Program-made: the position numbers and the translations under genes
Notes under the pieces: generated by a model
The model's input: the letters and a program-made list of their open reading frames with translations, nothing else
Told to the model about the DNA's origin: nothing
The model's database searches: none
DNA from: Deltaproteobacteria bacterium
GTDB lineage: Bacteria > Desulfobacterota > Binatia > UBA9968
DNA length: 16,643 nucleotides
Direction: 5' to 3'
NCBI GenBank assembly: GCA_023250495.1
Contig: JAHFAP010000044.1
Location: 1 to 16,643, forward strand
Shown here: piece by piece, positions 1 to 7,456 of the stretch
Numbering within the stretch: the stretch's first letter is position 1
Layout of the letters: each line of letters starts with the position of its first letter

Positions 1-374
1 GTGCAGCGGTTGAACGGCTCGCCGCTCTGATAGGGCGCGGGCTTGCCAGAGATTCCTAATGTCAGCAGGATCTTTCCATCCAGCGTGCACTTGCGCACGG
101 TATGGTCGCCGTCGTCGGTTAAGTAAATCATATCGTCCGGACCCATGGTGATCCCGTGCGCCCGCTTGAAGAGACCTTCGCCCCAAGACCGGAGAAAATT
201 TCCCTCGCGGTCGAAGACAATGATCGGATGTTCTCCCCGGCTGAAGAGATAGACGCGGTCTTGTCTGTCCACGCCTACGGCGGCGACCTCGCGGTAGGAC
301 CATCCATCGGGCAGCTTGCCCCAACCTTCAGCGACCTCGTAGGCAAACCGTCCGCTTCCCATTACGACACCCAT
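1..374 (-). CDS. NHL-repeat six-bladed beta-propeller protein (partial)
   Basis: The reading frame runs from ATG at 374 off the left edge, so only the first ~124 residues are visible and the C-terminus is missing. The start is supported by a good ribosome site (AAGGAGAG, about 6 bases upstream); an earlier in-frame ATG at 419 lacks one. The protein opens GVVMGSGRFAYEV, followed by KLPDGW, then repeated blade-like segments (VGVDRQDRVYLFSRGEHPI, GITMGPDDMIYLTDDGDH), the pattern of NHL or peptidyl-alpha-hydroxyglycine amidating lyase-like propellers. It ends at GEPFNR, where such proteins start another blade. No signal peptide is visible. Family members are usually about 300 residues and bind ligands or act as lactonases or lyases; the substrate here is unknown. 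It lies 87 bases downstream of the MFS gene on the same strand and may be co-transcribed. Fold assignment is confident; activity is not. Confidence 0.8.
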   Translation of the reverse strand, partial: MGVVMGSGRFAYEVAEGWGKLPDGWSYREVAAVGVDRQDRVYLFSRGEHPIIVFDREGNFLRSWGEGLFKRAHGITMGPDDMIYLTDDGDHTVRKCTLDGKILLTLGISGKPAPYQSGEPFNRC

Positions 375-461
375 AATATTCTCTCCTTCGAAAAAATCTG
401 CCCCATGATATATCCGCATGCCTTGCGGTTGCAATGACACTTCATCAGAACCGCGCTGCGT

Positions 462-1694
462 TCATTTTCCGGCGCCGCGATAGAGCCCTAAGGGCATGAT
501 TAAAAATCCCCCCAGGATCAACAGGACACCGGCCAGGAAAAATGCCGAGGTCATCCCGTACGCGCTAACGAGCAGACCCGCCGCCATGGGGGTTGGAAAC
601 ACGACGATCTGAGTCACTAAGGAAGTCAGCCCGTATGAGGACGCCTGAATCCTGGCGCCGGCCACGTCCATCACCGCCGCGTTGATGATGTTGAAGAGCG
701 TGTAGAAGAAAAGGCCGATAGCGCCGATCACCAGGCCAAGCTCGATCCCCGGCGCCGCAAGCGCGAGCAGCAGGAACAGGACCCCGAGAGTGAGAAAAGA
801 AGGCACAAGCACGGCCTTGCGTCCCCATCGGTCCGAGAGAAAACCCATGACAGGCTGGGAGATAGTGCCCATCGCGTGGAGCAGGGCGATGTAGATGCCG
901 AGAACGAAGGGAGAGTAGCCGAGATCTTCCTGGAGGTAGATCGGCAGGAAGGTGATAACCGAGAGCCGCCCCATTTGCAGGAGCGCCATGGCGGCGCAGA
1001 TGCCAAGAAAGAGGGGATTTTTCGCCAGCTCGAAAATTTCCCGGAGATCCGCCGCGCGCCAGGAGTGCGACTCCGAACCGGCAAAGAATCCCCTCAGACC
1101 ATGCCACACCAGATAGCCGAGGATGAGAGACGGCAAGAGCTGGAACCCGAGCACGAGCTCCCAGCGAAAAGTCACGAGCAAGAGACCTACTCCGAGAGGA
1201 GTCAAGGTGTCGCCGATCGTGGCCCCCATGCCGTGCACGGCCAGGGCGGTGGCGCGGCGCTCCGGAAAGCTGTTGGAAAGAGAGGCCGACGCCGCCGGAT
1301 GCCACAGCGCCGTTCCTATTCCCACCAGCCCCGATCCGAGCACGGCCCAGAAGAACGCCGGAGCAATTCCCATAAGAAAGTAAGCTGAGCCCATGAAGAA
1401 CAGAGCCGAGGCGAGAATCAGGCCGCGGTGGCGCACCATGGCGTCTGCGACCATGCCCAGAGGAAGATCCAGCGTGCCCTGGGTGAATTGTCTTGCGGAA
1501 TTGAGAGCGCCGACCTGAACGTCGTTGAGACCCAGCCCCGCTTTGATTGAGGGAAGGACGACGGGAAACATCTGCTGGAACCAGTGAATGAAAAAGTGGC
1601 CGCCGGTGAGAACGCCCAAAAGCCTCATGCGCTCAGAGCCGAGTTCTCGGACTTGGCCAATGAGGCCTGCCAATTTACTCAAGGCTCCCTCCAT
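462..1694 (-). CDS. MFS transporter, fosmidomycin-resistance (Fsr)-like
   Basis: This is an inner-membrane transporter of about 410 residues with roughly 12 hydrophobic segments. Two features recall the Fsr-type branch of the major facilitator superfamily: the first segment with HFFIHWFQQMFPVVLPSI, and the WHPAA...FPERRATALAVHGMG stretch after segment 4. A motif-A-like loop, GFLSDRWGRKA, follows segment 8. Members export drugs or move organic anions by proton antiport; the substrate cannot be read here. The ATG at 1694 has no ribosome site. A TTG at 1682, preceded by GGAGG, is a good alternative and would overlap the upstream ParB-like gene by 8 bases instead of 20. Either start implies translational coupling to that gene. 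Confidence 0.88.
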   Translation of the reverse strand: MEGALSKLAGLIGQVRELGSERMRLLGVLTGGHFFIHWFQQMFPVVLPSIKAGLGLNDVQVGALNSARQFTQGTLDLPLGMVADAMVRHRGLILASALFFMGSAYFLMGIAPAFFWAVLGSGLVGIGTALWHPAASASLSNSFPERRATALAVHGMGATIGDTLTPLGVGLLLVTFRWELVLGFQLLPSLILGYLVWHGLRGFFAGSESHSWRAADLREIFELAKNPLFLGICAAMALLQMGRLSVITFLPIYLQEDLGYSPFVLGIYIALLHAMGTISQPVMGFLSDRWGRKAVLVPSFLTLGVLFLLLALAAPGIELGLVIGAIGLFFYTLFNIINAAVMDVAGARIQASSYGLTSLVTQIVVFPTPMAAGLLVSAYGMTSAFFLAGVLLILGGFLIMPLGLYRGAGK

Positions 1695-2682
1695 CCGGCG
1701 CGCCGCCGGAGCGGGCCAGGTCCGCCAGGCTGACTTTATCCGGATTGAACTTCGCCGCGGCCCTGGTCATGCGCTCTATTGTCTCATCGAAGCTCAGAGG
1801 CTCGGCATCTTTGGGCCGAAAGCGAATCGGGTTGATGCGCGCGACGACGAAGCTCCTGAGGTAGGGGCTGGTCATGCCTTTTGCCTTCAGCGCCTCCACC
1901 TGCTGCACGACCAGGTCGTCGAGTTTCAGCAGAGACTTCGCTCGCGCCGCGCGGATCTGCAGCGCGGACTTGAGCGGCTGCTTGAGGAAGCTGTCCACGC
2001 GCTTCAGCACCGGATGGTAGGCCCCGCCGCTGAAGCGCGGCCGCTCTTCATAGCAGAGGCCCAGCGTGATGAAGGCCGCCTCGTCAAATTCCAGGGCGTA
2101 GCTCTCCTCGCCGGCGTCGTCCAGCTTTGCCAGCTCGCGGTACATGCGGATGACCTCCAGAGATTTCTCGCGCAAGTTGTGGGCCTTCTCCGTGTTCAGA
2201 GCCAGGATTTGATAGGCCATGGCCGCCTCAGGTACGAGAATCGCCGAGATGCTCTTCGCGCCCAGAGTGCGCATCGCTGACAGCCGGTGATGGCCGTTCG
2301 GCGTCCAGTAGCGCGCCGCGCTTTCGCTTCCTTTGTTCATCCGTACAACGATAATCGGATCGAGAAAGCGGCCGAGCTTGCCGATGACCGTTTCGAGTTT
2401 ACGGACGTGCGTGTCGGAGAGATTGCGCTGGTAAGGGGTGGGCTCGACCTGCTCGATCGGCAACGCGGCCAAAATCACCCAGCGGCCCGCGTAAGGCTCG
2501 CGGTACGCGCCCAGCACTTTGCCGCCGTCGCGCTCGACCGTGCGCTCAAGCTCGACGATCTCCGGCGGCGCCGCGCTCGATTGGAGCTCAGCAGCGGCGA
2601 GCCCCACCGACTGCCCGGCAGGTTTTCTTCTACGTTTGCCAGCTCCTCCCCCTCGCGCCTTCTTGACTCTCTTCTCAGCCAT
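1675..2682 (-). CDS. ParB/sulfiredoxin-fold N-terminal domain protein
   Basis: This gives 335 residues from ATG at 2682; TTG (2691) and GTG (2688) lie just upstream and no strong ribosome site decides the start. Residues 4-20 are rich in Lys, Arg and Gly. The core (about 72-155) has YQRNLSDTHVRKLE, then DPIIVV, then NGHHRLSAM, matching the ParB N-terminal layout in which G-[EH]-x-R-x-x-A lies in the nucleotide pocket. The later half is helical and basic, ending with a SFDETIERMTRAAAKFNPDKV stretch; I see no canonical helix-turn-helix. Chromosomal ParB normally has a ParA partner and a HTH domain, and neither is seen, so a partitioning role is unlikely. ParB-fold proteins can bind CTP or ATP or act as nucleases or regulators. 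It overlaps the MFS gene. Confidence 0.72.
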   Translation of the reverse strand: MAEKRVKKARGGGAGKRRRKPAGQSVGLAAAELQSSAAPPEIVELERTVERDGGKVLGAYREPYAGRWVILAALPIEQVEPTPYQRNLSDTHVRKLETVIGKLGRFLDPIIVVRMNKGSESAARYWTPNGHHRLSAMRTLGAKSISAILVPEAAMAYQILALNTEKAHNLREKSLEVIRMYRELAKLDDAGEESYALEFDEAAFITLGLCYEERPRFSGGAYHPVLKRVDSFLKQPLKSALQIRAARAKSLLKLDDLVVQQVEALKAKGMTSPYLRSFVVARINPIRFRPKDAEPLSFDETIERMTRAAAKFNPDKVSLADLARSGGAPDGGSLE

Positions 2683-2798
2683 TGTCACCAACTTGAACGT
2701 AGTCGCTTGATGAAATGGCCGTGAGTTGACTCATGGGGTGGTTGAAGGCTCTGCGTAAGGTACCATAGACGAACAGATGGTCGCGATCGCTTCTCAAG

Positions 2799-3017
2799 CT
2801 AGTCCTGGGGAAAGATCCGTTTCCCGGTCTCTTCATCTTCCAGGATGATCACTTTGGTGGGGCAGAACTGGGCCGCTTTGAGGATATCGGCGTCGCTGTC
2901 GCCTTTAGGATCCCGGACGATCGCCTTGAACTCCTCATCGATGTCGAAGACGTTAGGCGCAATGGAATCGCAATTCCTGGCCCCTCGGCATTTGCTTCTG
3001 TCCACAGTGATCTTCAT
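2799..3017 (-). CDS. Small ferredoxin with three cluster cysteines
   Basis: This 72-residue soluble protein starts at an ATG with AAAGAAGA a few bases upstream. Cysteines are C10, C16 and C52 (FCPTKVI). This is the arrangement of short ferredoxins that pair with cytochromes P450, with one cluster bound by C-x2-x-x2-C and a distal C-P. The middle ligand position, often Cys, Asp or His, is Ala13, so a [3Fe-4S] cluster is more likely than [4Fe-4S]. The acidic loop (FDIDEE) and the charged tail fit electron-transfer docking. No P450 is in the window; neighbours are a glutathione transferase (53 bases upstream) and, further up, the LLM flavoprotein. It may carry electrons to an oxygenase encoded elsewhere, which is inference. 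Confidence 0.87.
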   Translation of the reverse strand: MKITVDRSKCRGARNCDSIAPNVFDIDEEFKAIVRDPKGDSDADILKAAQFCPTKVIILEDEETGKRIFPQD

Positions 3018-3070
3018 GGCATTCTTCTTTCGTCACGACTGAGTGTTGCGCGGAACCTCGCGTCCTCCTC

Positions 3071-3652
3071 CTAGGCCGCAACATCGAGCGACGGAAGCTT
3101 CAGGCTCTGCCGCATCATGTCCATCCATGCGATGAGATTTTTGTGCGCGGCGGGGATTTCGTACTTGACCACGGTATAAAGATAGTGGAGCTGGACGAAG
3201 ATCGCGATGTCCGCCATCGTCATCTGGCCGAAGATGAATTGCTTGCCGGTGAAGAACTGATCCAAAGTGCGGAAATGGATCTCGATGCCTTTTTCCGCTT
3301 CCTTGCGGGCCTCGGGAGTCTCCGCCCGGCGGAACGCGCGCACGGCGAGATTCAAGACCTCGTCGGCCCAGTCCTCCAGCATGAGGCAAAGCCCTTTATC
3401 CGACGCGCCTTTGGGGTAGATGCTGTTCTGAGGATATTTTTCCTCCAAAAAAGCGGAAATGAAGGTGGAGTCGATCACGCACTGTCCGTTGTGGTCCATG
3501 ACCGGAATCTTTCGTTGGCCGGAGAAATCGATCAGGGGCTGGCGATTGGGTCTTACGTCGGACACCTCGTAGGGGATGTTTTTCATTCGCAGAACGACCC
3601 GCACTTTCTCGCAGTACATGGAAGTCTCGCTCTGGTATAATTTGATGCTCAT
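3071..3652 (-). CDS. Glutathione S-transferase family protein
   Basis: This is a cytosolic 193-residue transferase, slightly short for the family (about 200-230). The start is well supported: GGAAAGGAGAG sits just before ATG 3652. The thioredoxin-like N-domain shows SETSMYCEKVR (Cys14 in the catalytic loop), cis-proline in RKIPVM (Pro50) and the glutathione-binding pair D61-S62. The helical C-domain carries the N-capping segment GQMTMADIAIF. The probable reaction is conjugation, or reductive or isomerising chemistry with glutathione; the Ser/Cys-type active site suggests a beta, theta or zeta-like class rather than a Tyr class. It lies in the minus-strand run between the LLM oxidoreductase (83 bases upstream) and the ferredoxin, suggesting a detoxification or catabolic context. 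Confidence 0.88.
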   Translation of the reverse strand: MSIKLYQSETSMYCEKVRVVLRMKNIPYEVSDVRPNRQPLIDFSGQRKIPVMDHNGQCVIDSTFISAFLEEKYPQNSIYPKGASDKGLCLMLEDWADEVLNLAVRAFRRAETPEARKEAEKGIEIHFRTLDQFFTGKQFIFGQMTMADIAIFVQLHYLYTVVKYEIPAAHKNLIAWMDMMRQSLKLPSLDVAA

Positions 3653-3735
3653 GTTTCTCTCCTTTCCGATGCGTTGATTTCTCTCCGACTCTTACTCCAA
3701 GAGGCTATCGAATGTCCAGCGAGGCGTGGGGGTCG

Positions 3736-4689
3736 CTATCGCGACGGGCGAGTGGAGACTCTGGGAATGACCTCTCCAGCGAGAACTTCGAGATGATCCG
3801 TCATGTCGAACACAGGAGTCAAAGCGAGCAGCCGCGCTCCCGCGGCGACGATCTCGCTGAGTTGCGCCGCACATTCCTCCGCGTTCCCCCACACCCCCAC
3901 TTTCTCCGCAAGTTCCGGTGCGCCGTAATACAAACCGAACCACTCGCGCAGCCGCTTGGCGGCGCGCTCCCGGTCGCGGTCAACCGCCAGATAGACCCGC
4001 TTGCCGATGGTGAAGTCCGCAGCGTTTTTCTTCGTCTCCGCGAGGGCCTGCCTGACGATTTTGACCTGCTCTTTGAACTCCGCCGTCGATGCCGAGCCCG
4101 CTCCGATAAAACCGCTGCCGCGCTTCGCTGCTCTTCTCAATGCTGCCGGAGCGTTCGCGCCGAACCATATGGGCGGGTGCGGCTTCTGGAACGGTCTGGG
4201 CATCAGAGTAGCCTTCTTGAGCTGCCAGAAATGGCCCTCGAGATCCACCTCCTCTTCCGACCACAGCCTTTGCATCAGCGTGACCGCTTCGTTGAAACGC
4301 GCCAACCGATGCTCGGGTGGCAGGCCGTATGCCTGATAGAGTCGAGTTACGCCGCCCAGCCCGACGCCAACGATCAAGCGGCCTTGGCTCAGTTGATCGA
4401 GGCTCGCCAGGCTCTTCGCCAGTTGAATCGGATTGCGCAGGTTGATCAAGAAGACGGCCGCTCCAAGCCGGACGCGCCGTGTAAGCGCGGCGGCATAGCT
4501 CAGCATGCTCACGCCCTCCAGCGCGCTGGCAGATGCCCTAAAGCCGGCCTGTTCCTGCACCCAGATGCTGTGAAATCCCAGCCCCTCGGCGCGCTTGAGG
4601 TAGCGCTGAATCTCCTCGACATCGACCGGAAGCTTCGTGTGAATCTGGGGCGCCGCGATGCCGAATTGGAGATCGTTGTCGGCAGCCAT
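3736..4689 (-). CDS. LLM-class (luciferase-like) flavin-dependent oxidoreductase
   Basis: This 317-residue enzyme starts at ATG 4689, chosen because GGAGAAG lies about 6 bases upstream; an upstream in-frame start at 4728 lacks such a site. The TIM-barrel signature is clear: FGIAAPQ near the N-terminus, GFHSIWVQE, then SQGRLIVGVGLGG (about 101-113) and PHPPIWFGAN (about 170-179). These are typical of F420- or FMN-dependent members of the bacterial luciferase-like superfamily. Such enzymes oxidise or mono-oxygenate small organics with reduced flavin or F420; cofactor and substrate cannot be told from motifs alone. It is the first gene of the leftmost minus-strand run and a candidate promoter precedes it. 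Its TAG stop lies in the loop of a small perfect hairpin (GTCGC-TATC-GCGAC). Confidence 0.9.
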   Translation of the reverse strand: MAADNDLQFGIAAPQIHTKLPVDVEEIQRYLKRAEGLGFHSIWVQEQAGFRASASALEGVSMLSYAAALTRRVRLGAAVFLINLRNPIQLAKSLASLDQLSQGRLIVGVGLGGVTRLYQAYGLPPEHRLARFNEAVTLMQRLWSEEEVDLEGHFWQLKKATLMPRPFQKPHPPIWFGANAPAALRRAAKRGSGFIGAGSASTAEFKEQVKIVRQALAETKKNAADFTIGKRVYLAVDRDRERAAKRLREWFGLYYGAPELAEKVGVWGNAEECAAQLSEIVAAGARLLALTPVFDMTDHLEVLAGEVIPRVSTRPSR

Positions 4690-4723
4690 AATTTCTTCTC
4701 CACTTCGGAACGTCGATACGACA

Positions 4724-4753
4724 ACCATAGCAGTGTTTCATTTCCCGGTTCAA
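4724..4753 (-). promoter_or_regulatory. Candidate sigma70-type promoter of the LLM gene
   Basis: On the minus strand TTGAAC (4753-4748) and TATGGT (4729-4724) are separated by 18 bases, each matching four of six consensus positions. Transcription would begin near 4717, about 28 bases before the chosen start codon at 4689. The match is modest, and GC-rich genomes give such hits by chance. Confidence 0.3.
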
Positions 4754-4782
4754 GCGACCTGAGTCTCCATGCCGGTCTTCGG

Positions 4783-4852
4783 AGAGATCCTTCACTTCAT
4801 TCAGGATGACAAGGCCCTCTTTTGGTCATTCTGAGCGGAGCGAAGAATCTCT
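4783..4852. repeat. Imperfect inverted repeat of two hairpin-forming units
   Basis: Two 28-base units face each other: 4783-4810 and 4825-4852, with a 14-base loop. Aligned as inverted copies they match at 22 of 28 positions, and all six differences are transitions. Each unit also has its own short inverted repeat: ATCCT...AGGAT in the first, ATTCT...AGAAT in the second. The change is therefore compensated on both sides of the small stem. The element lies in the spacer between the divergent LLM and ThrRS-editing genes. From memory, units of the form TCATTCTGAGC...GAAGAATCT are widespread intergenic repeats in environmental bacterial genomes. Confidence 0.8.
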
Positions 4853-4910
4853 CTTCGCCTTCCCAGTTCTTTTTGCATCGCTAAGTTTAGGCTGCTAACG
4901 TCCTTCCCGT

Positions 4911-5330
4911 ATGCGGCTGCTCTGTTTCCAAGCCAAGCGTTTCCGCTGGAAGAGCTTCTCGAAGACACTGCCCGATGTCCGCGATCAGGAGGTTGAGGAA
5001 GAGGTCGAAGAGACTCTTGTAGTGTTTATTCATGCTGAGTCTGCGGATGAGGCGAGCGAGCGAAGGAACTCAGTCCTGCGGCCAGCCCTGAAGCACATCA
5101 AATGGCTGGCCAACAAGCGCAAACTGACGAACGTTGTCCTTCACTCTTTCGCCCATCTGGGAGGCGAGGCTGCCGCGCCGGGCTTCACGGAGGGCCTGAT
5201 CGAGGAAATCGCTCAACGGCTGCGGAGCGCGGACTACGATGTGCGGCTGACGCCGTTCGGCTATTTCTGCGAGTGGGATCTGAGCGTCTACGGCGACAGC
5301 CTGGCGAAGGTATGGAAGGAGATCCATTGA
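4911..5330 (+). CDS. Stand-alone threonyl-tRNA synthetase editing-domain protein
   Basis: The 139-residue protein matches the archaeal-type N-terminal editing domain of ThrRS in order: MRLLCFQAKRF at the start, LVVFIHAE, KHIKWLANKRKLTNVVLHSF then AHLGGE (about 75-86), and TPFGYFCEWDLSVYGDSLA (114-132). In archaea this D-aminoacyl-tRNA-deacylase-like fold hydrolyses Ser-tRNA(Thr); free-standing copies may edit in trans. No ThrRS catalytic domain is attached or nearby. The archaeal motif after PFG usually carries a Lys that contacts substrate; here Cys120 sits near that place, so activity is uncertain. No ribosome site precedes the ATG, so it may be leaderless or weakly translated, but the start matches the family start. 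Directly after its TGA, in the same frame, comes relic tail copy A. Confidence 0.82.
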   Translation: MRLLCFQAKRFRWKSFSKTLPDVRDQEVEEEVEETLVVFIHAESADEASERRNSVLRPALKHIKWLANKRKLTNVVLHSFAHLGGEAAAPGFTEGLIEEIAQRLRSADYDVRLTPFGYFCEWDLSVYGDSLAKVWKEIH

Positions 5331-5342
5331 AAGGGCGGGCCG

Positions 5343-5432
5343 CTGATCCTGGGCGCGAATCATCTGGCGGATCTGCGCAAAGAGATCCGCAAGAACAAAA
5401 CCATCCATGCGCTGTTAAAGAAGCTGGTGTGA
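5343..5432 (+). pseudogene. Gene-tail relic, copy A
   Basis: Twenty-nine sense codons and a TGA encode LILGANHLADLRKEIR followed by KNKTIHALLKKLV. Closely related DNA recurs at 10756-10815 and 11942-12030. Differences among the copies are mostly synonymous in this frame (CAT/CAC, GAT/GAC, CTG/TTG, TTA/CTA) or conservative (Ile/Val, Lys/Arg), so the shared ancestor was a translated C-terminus. No start codon or body of that gene remains here: the upstream base is already the ThrRS-editing gene, whose TGA at 5328 is in the same frame. The parent protein is not recognised. The copy ends 20 bases before the convergent stop of the substrate-binding gene at 5452. Confidence 0.7.
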
Positions 5433-5451
5433 AGGGGAGTCGGTGCGGAGG

Positions 5452-6399
5452 TCACTGCGGAAGGAATCTTAAATCCAGCAACTGCTGAACCGTTAAGCCT
5501 TTTGCCTTGGGATCTTCTTTGGCCGCAGCTTCCAGGACGACTTCCAGCCCTTTCAAAGTCGGCCGCCCGTCATCCGGCAGAGCGGGCAAATTGCCGGCGT
5601 AGACTTTTTCAGCTATCTGGCGGTCCAGGCTGTTCAGCGCCATCACTTTTTTGACCGACTCCTCCTTGTGGGATTTGTAATAGCGAACGGCTTCCAGATA
5701 GGCGGCCATGAAGGGCCTGACGATGTGCCCTTGAGTTGCCAAATAGTCCTCGCGCGCGACAAAATTCACATGGGGAAACTCTATGCCTTTCTCGATGAAG
5801 TCCAGAAGCACATTAAAGCCGAGCTTTTGTGCGACGAAAGCCTGTTCCGGACTGAGAACCGTGGCGTGAATCGCGCCTGACGTCATAGCCGTCAGCCGGG
5901 CTTGCGAGCCGCCGACCTGGACGATGTTGACTTCACTCGGACTTATGCCGAACTGGGTTAGAGCCAGCCTGACGACGTAGTCCGTGTTGCTGCCGAACCG
6001 CGCGATGCCGATTGTTTTGCCTTTCAATTGTTCGGCCGACTTGATGGAGCCGGACGAGAGGAACATATAGGGCAGCAGATTCGTTACGCCGCCGATGATC
6101 TTGATTTTCGCTCCCCGCAGATAAGCGTTAACCACGGGCGGCCCGCCGGTCAGCAACAGATCCAGACTCTTTCCTATGAGCGCTTGCAAAGACAAAGATC
6201 CGCCGGGGATGAAAATCATCTCCAAGACCATTCCACGCTTTTTGAAAATTCCGGCATCTTGCGCCAGATAGAGCGGAACGATTCCGCCGAAGCCGTTGAA
6301 CGCGATCCGGAGCGTGGCCGGCTGTTGCGCCGACAACCTCACGGGCAGAAAGACAAGGGCAGCGAGCATCACGCCGGCAACCAAGCGATGGAATCTCAT
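5452..6399 (-). CDS. ABC transporter substrate-binding protein (NMT1/SsuA-like)
   Basis: This gives 315 residues from ATG 6399, chosen for the AAAGGAGAAC site just before it; an upstream in-frame start at 6447 would put a charged extension before the signal. Residues 1-24 form a signal peptide with LSA-QQ at the likely cleavage point, so the protein is periplasmic. The mature chain has the two-lobed type II binding-protein pattern: LRIAFNGFGGIVPLYLAQDAGIFKKRG, then ALIGKSLDLLLTGGPPVV, then AEQLKGKTIGIARFG and TSGAIHATVLSPEQ. Relatives bind taurine, sulfonates, nitrate, pyrimidine precursors or aromatic acids; the ligand is not predictable. It lies 54 bases downstream of a second binding-protein gene and probably shares its transcript. 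No permease or ATPase is adjacent. Confidence 0.92.
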   Translation of the reverse strand: MRFHRLVAGVMLAALVFLPVRLSAQQPATLRIAFNGFGGIVPLYLAQDAGIFKKRGMVLEMIFIPGGSLSLQALIGKSLDLLLTGGPPVVNAYLRGAKIKIIGGVTNLLPYMFLSSGSIKSAEQLKGKTIGIARFGSNTDYVVRLALTQFGISPSEVNIVQVGGSQARLTAMTSGAIHATVLSPEQAFVAQKLGFNVLLDFIEKGIEFPHVNFVAREDYLATQGHIVRPFMAAYLEAVRYYKSHKEESVKKVMALNSLDRQIAEKVYAGNLPALPDDGRPTLKGLEVVLEAAAKEDPKAKGLTVQQLLDLRFLPQ

Positions 6400-6453
6400 T
6401 TGTTCTCCTTTTCTCAGTTCGAAGCCGGAGTCAGTTCCACTAGGCAATCCCTC

Positions 6454-7413
6454 TCAGGGTCTTTTGACGCCTATTTCTGTTTGCGCCTCGCGCAAAAACG
6501 TCAGGTCGGCGACTTCCGAGGGCGAAATCTCGCGAGTGATCTTGGCGGCCTTCTTGGCCTGGTCGATGACAAGCCTAAGTCCATCCTCGGGAATGGTCCC
6601 ATCCAGGTTGAAGAGATTTCTTAAGCCATCATAGGACTGAAAAGCAAAATCTCGCTCCACTCTGCCCCATTCGACCAAGAGCTGAACCGCCCCTTCTCGA
6701 TTTTCGTAGATATAGCGGTTGGCTTTGATGCCGGCCCGGATGACCCTTTTGACCTCGTCCGGCCTTTCTCTGATCTTCCTGGTGTTCACGCCTAAGCCCA
6801 GGTAGGGAAGATTGAAAAACTCGTGGGCCCTAGCCAGAATGTGAAACCCCGCCTTCTCCAATTGAGAGTCGGCCGGCGGAGAGATCACAATGACGTCCAC
6901 GACCTTCTGCTTTAGGGCGGTGATCCGGGCGGCGTCCGAGCCCAGCGCGAGGACTTTGATCTCCTTATCAGCGTCGATGCCGAAATGTTTGAAGATCAAA
7001 CGCGCCGCCACCTCCGGCGTCGCGCCATAGGAGCTTACCCCGAGGGTCCGGCCTCTGAGTTCATTGACCGACTTGAATTCCGGCCGGGCAATGAGGGTCA
7101 AGGGCCAGTTGACCATAAAGCCGGCGACGATCCTTACCGGGAGCCCCGCAATCGCGGCCCCTACCACGGCGCCAAAGAGCTGTGAATAGTCGATATCGCC
7201 GCTTGCCAGCGCCGTGATCGACACGTTGGGGTTCATGCGGATGATTTCAGCCTCGATCCCTTCGTCCTTTAGAAACCCTCTTTTTTGCGCAACGGCCAAG
7301 GTGAGATTGGGCATATTGGGGTTAGAGACGGCGATCCTGATTCGGTCGGTCGCCTGCGCGGACGAATGGACGGCGAAAAAGAGCGCGAAGAAAAGTCCCA
7401 ATCTCATCCTCAT
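6454..7413 (-). CDS. ABC transporter substrate-binding protein (NMT1/SsuA-like)
   Basis: This 319-residue protein has a signal peptide (MRMRLGLFFALFFAVHSSAQA, cleavage after the AQA). GGAAAGA lies about 7 bases before ATG 7413. The lobes follow the THI5/SsuA layout: IRIAVSNPNMPNLTLAVAQ, KRGFLKDEGIEAEII, ALASGDIDYSQLFGAVVGAA, VNELRGRTLGVSSYGATPEV and ALKQKVVDVIVISPPAD. It is clearly diverged from the neighbour at 5452-6399, so this is not a recent tandem copy; two such genes in a row suggest related but different ligands. It follows the PPOX gene by 43 bases and is probably the middle gene of a three-gene transcript. The cognate membrane parts must be encoded elsewhere. Confidence 0.92.
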   Translation of the reverse strand: MRMRLGLFFALFFAVHSSAQATDRIRIAVSNPNMPNLTLAVAQKRGFLKDEGIEAEIIRMNPNVSITALASGDIDYSQLFGAVVGAAIAGLPVRIVAGFMVNWPLTLIARPEFKSVNELRGRTLGVSSYGATPEVAARLIFKHFGIDADKEIKVLALGSDAARITALKQKVVDVIVISPPADSQLEKAGFHILARAHEFFNLPYLGLGVNTRKIRERPDEVKRVIRAGIKANRYIYENREGAVQLLVEWGRVERDFAFQSYDGLRNLFNLDGTIPEDGLRLVIDQAKKAAKITREISPSEVADLTFLREAQTEIGVKRP

Positions 7414-7456
7414 GGCATGGTCGTCTTTCCGCGTAGAAGACGAAGGCTGACGCGTC

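Noticed and set aside
3712..4809. Long plus-strand open frame (365 codons) opposite the LLM oxidoreductase
   Set aside because: It mirrors the real gene in GC-rich DNA, has no family resemblance and no ribosome site; the minus-strand frame has clear LLM motifs.
4873..4901. Promoter TTGCAT...TAACGT before the editing-domain gene
   Set aside because: Only three of six matches in each box, which is no better than chance in this sequence.
5331..5372. Selenocysteine insertion at the TGA of the editing-domain gene
   Set aside because: The protein already ends where the family ends, and no hairpin of the bacterial SECIS type is evident just after the TGA.
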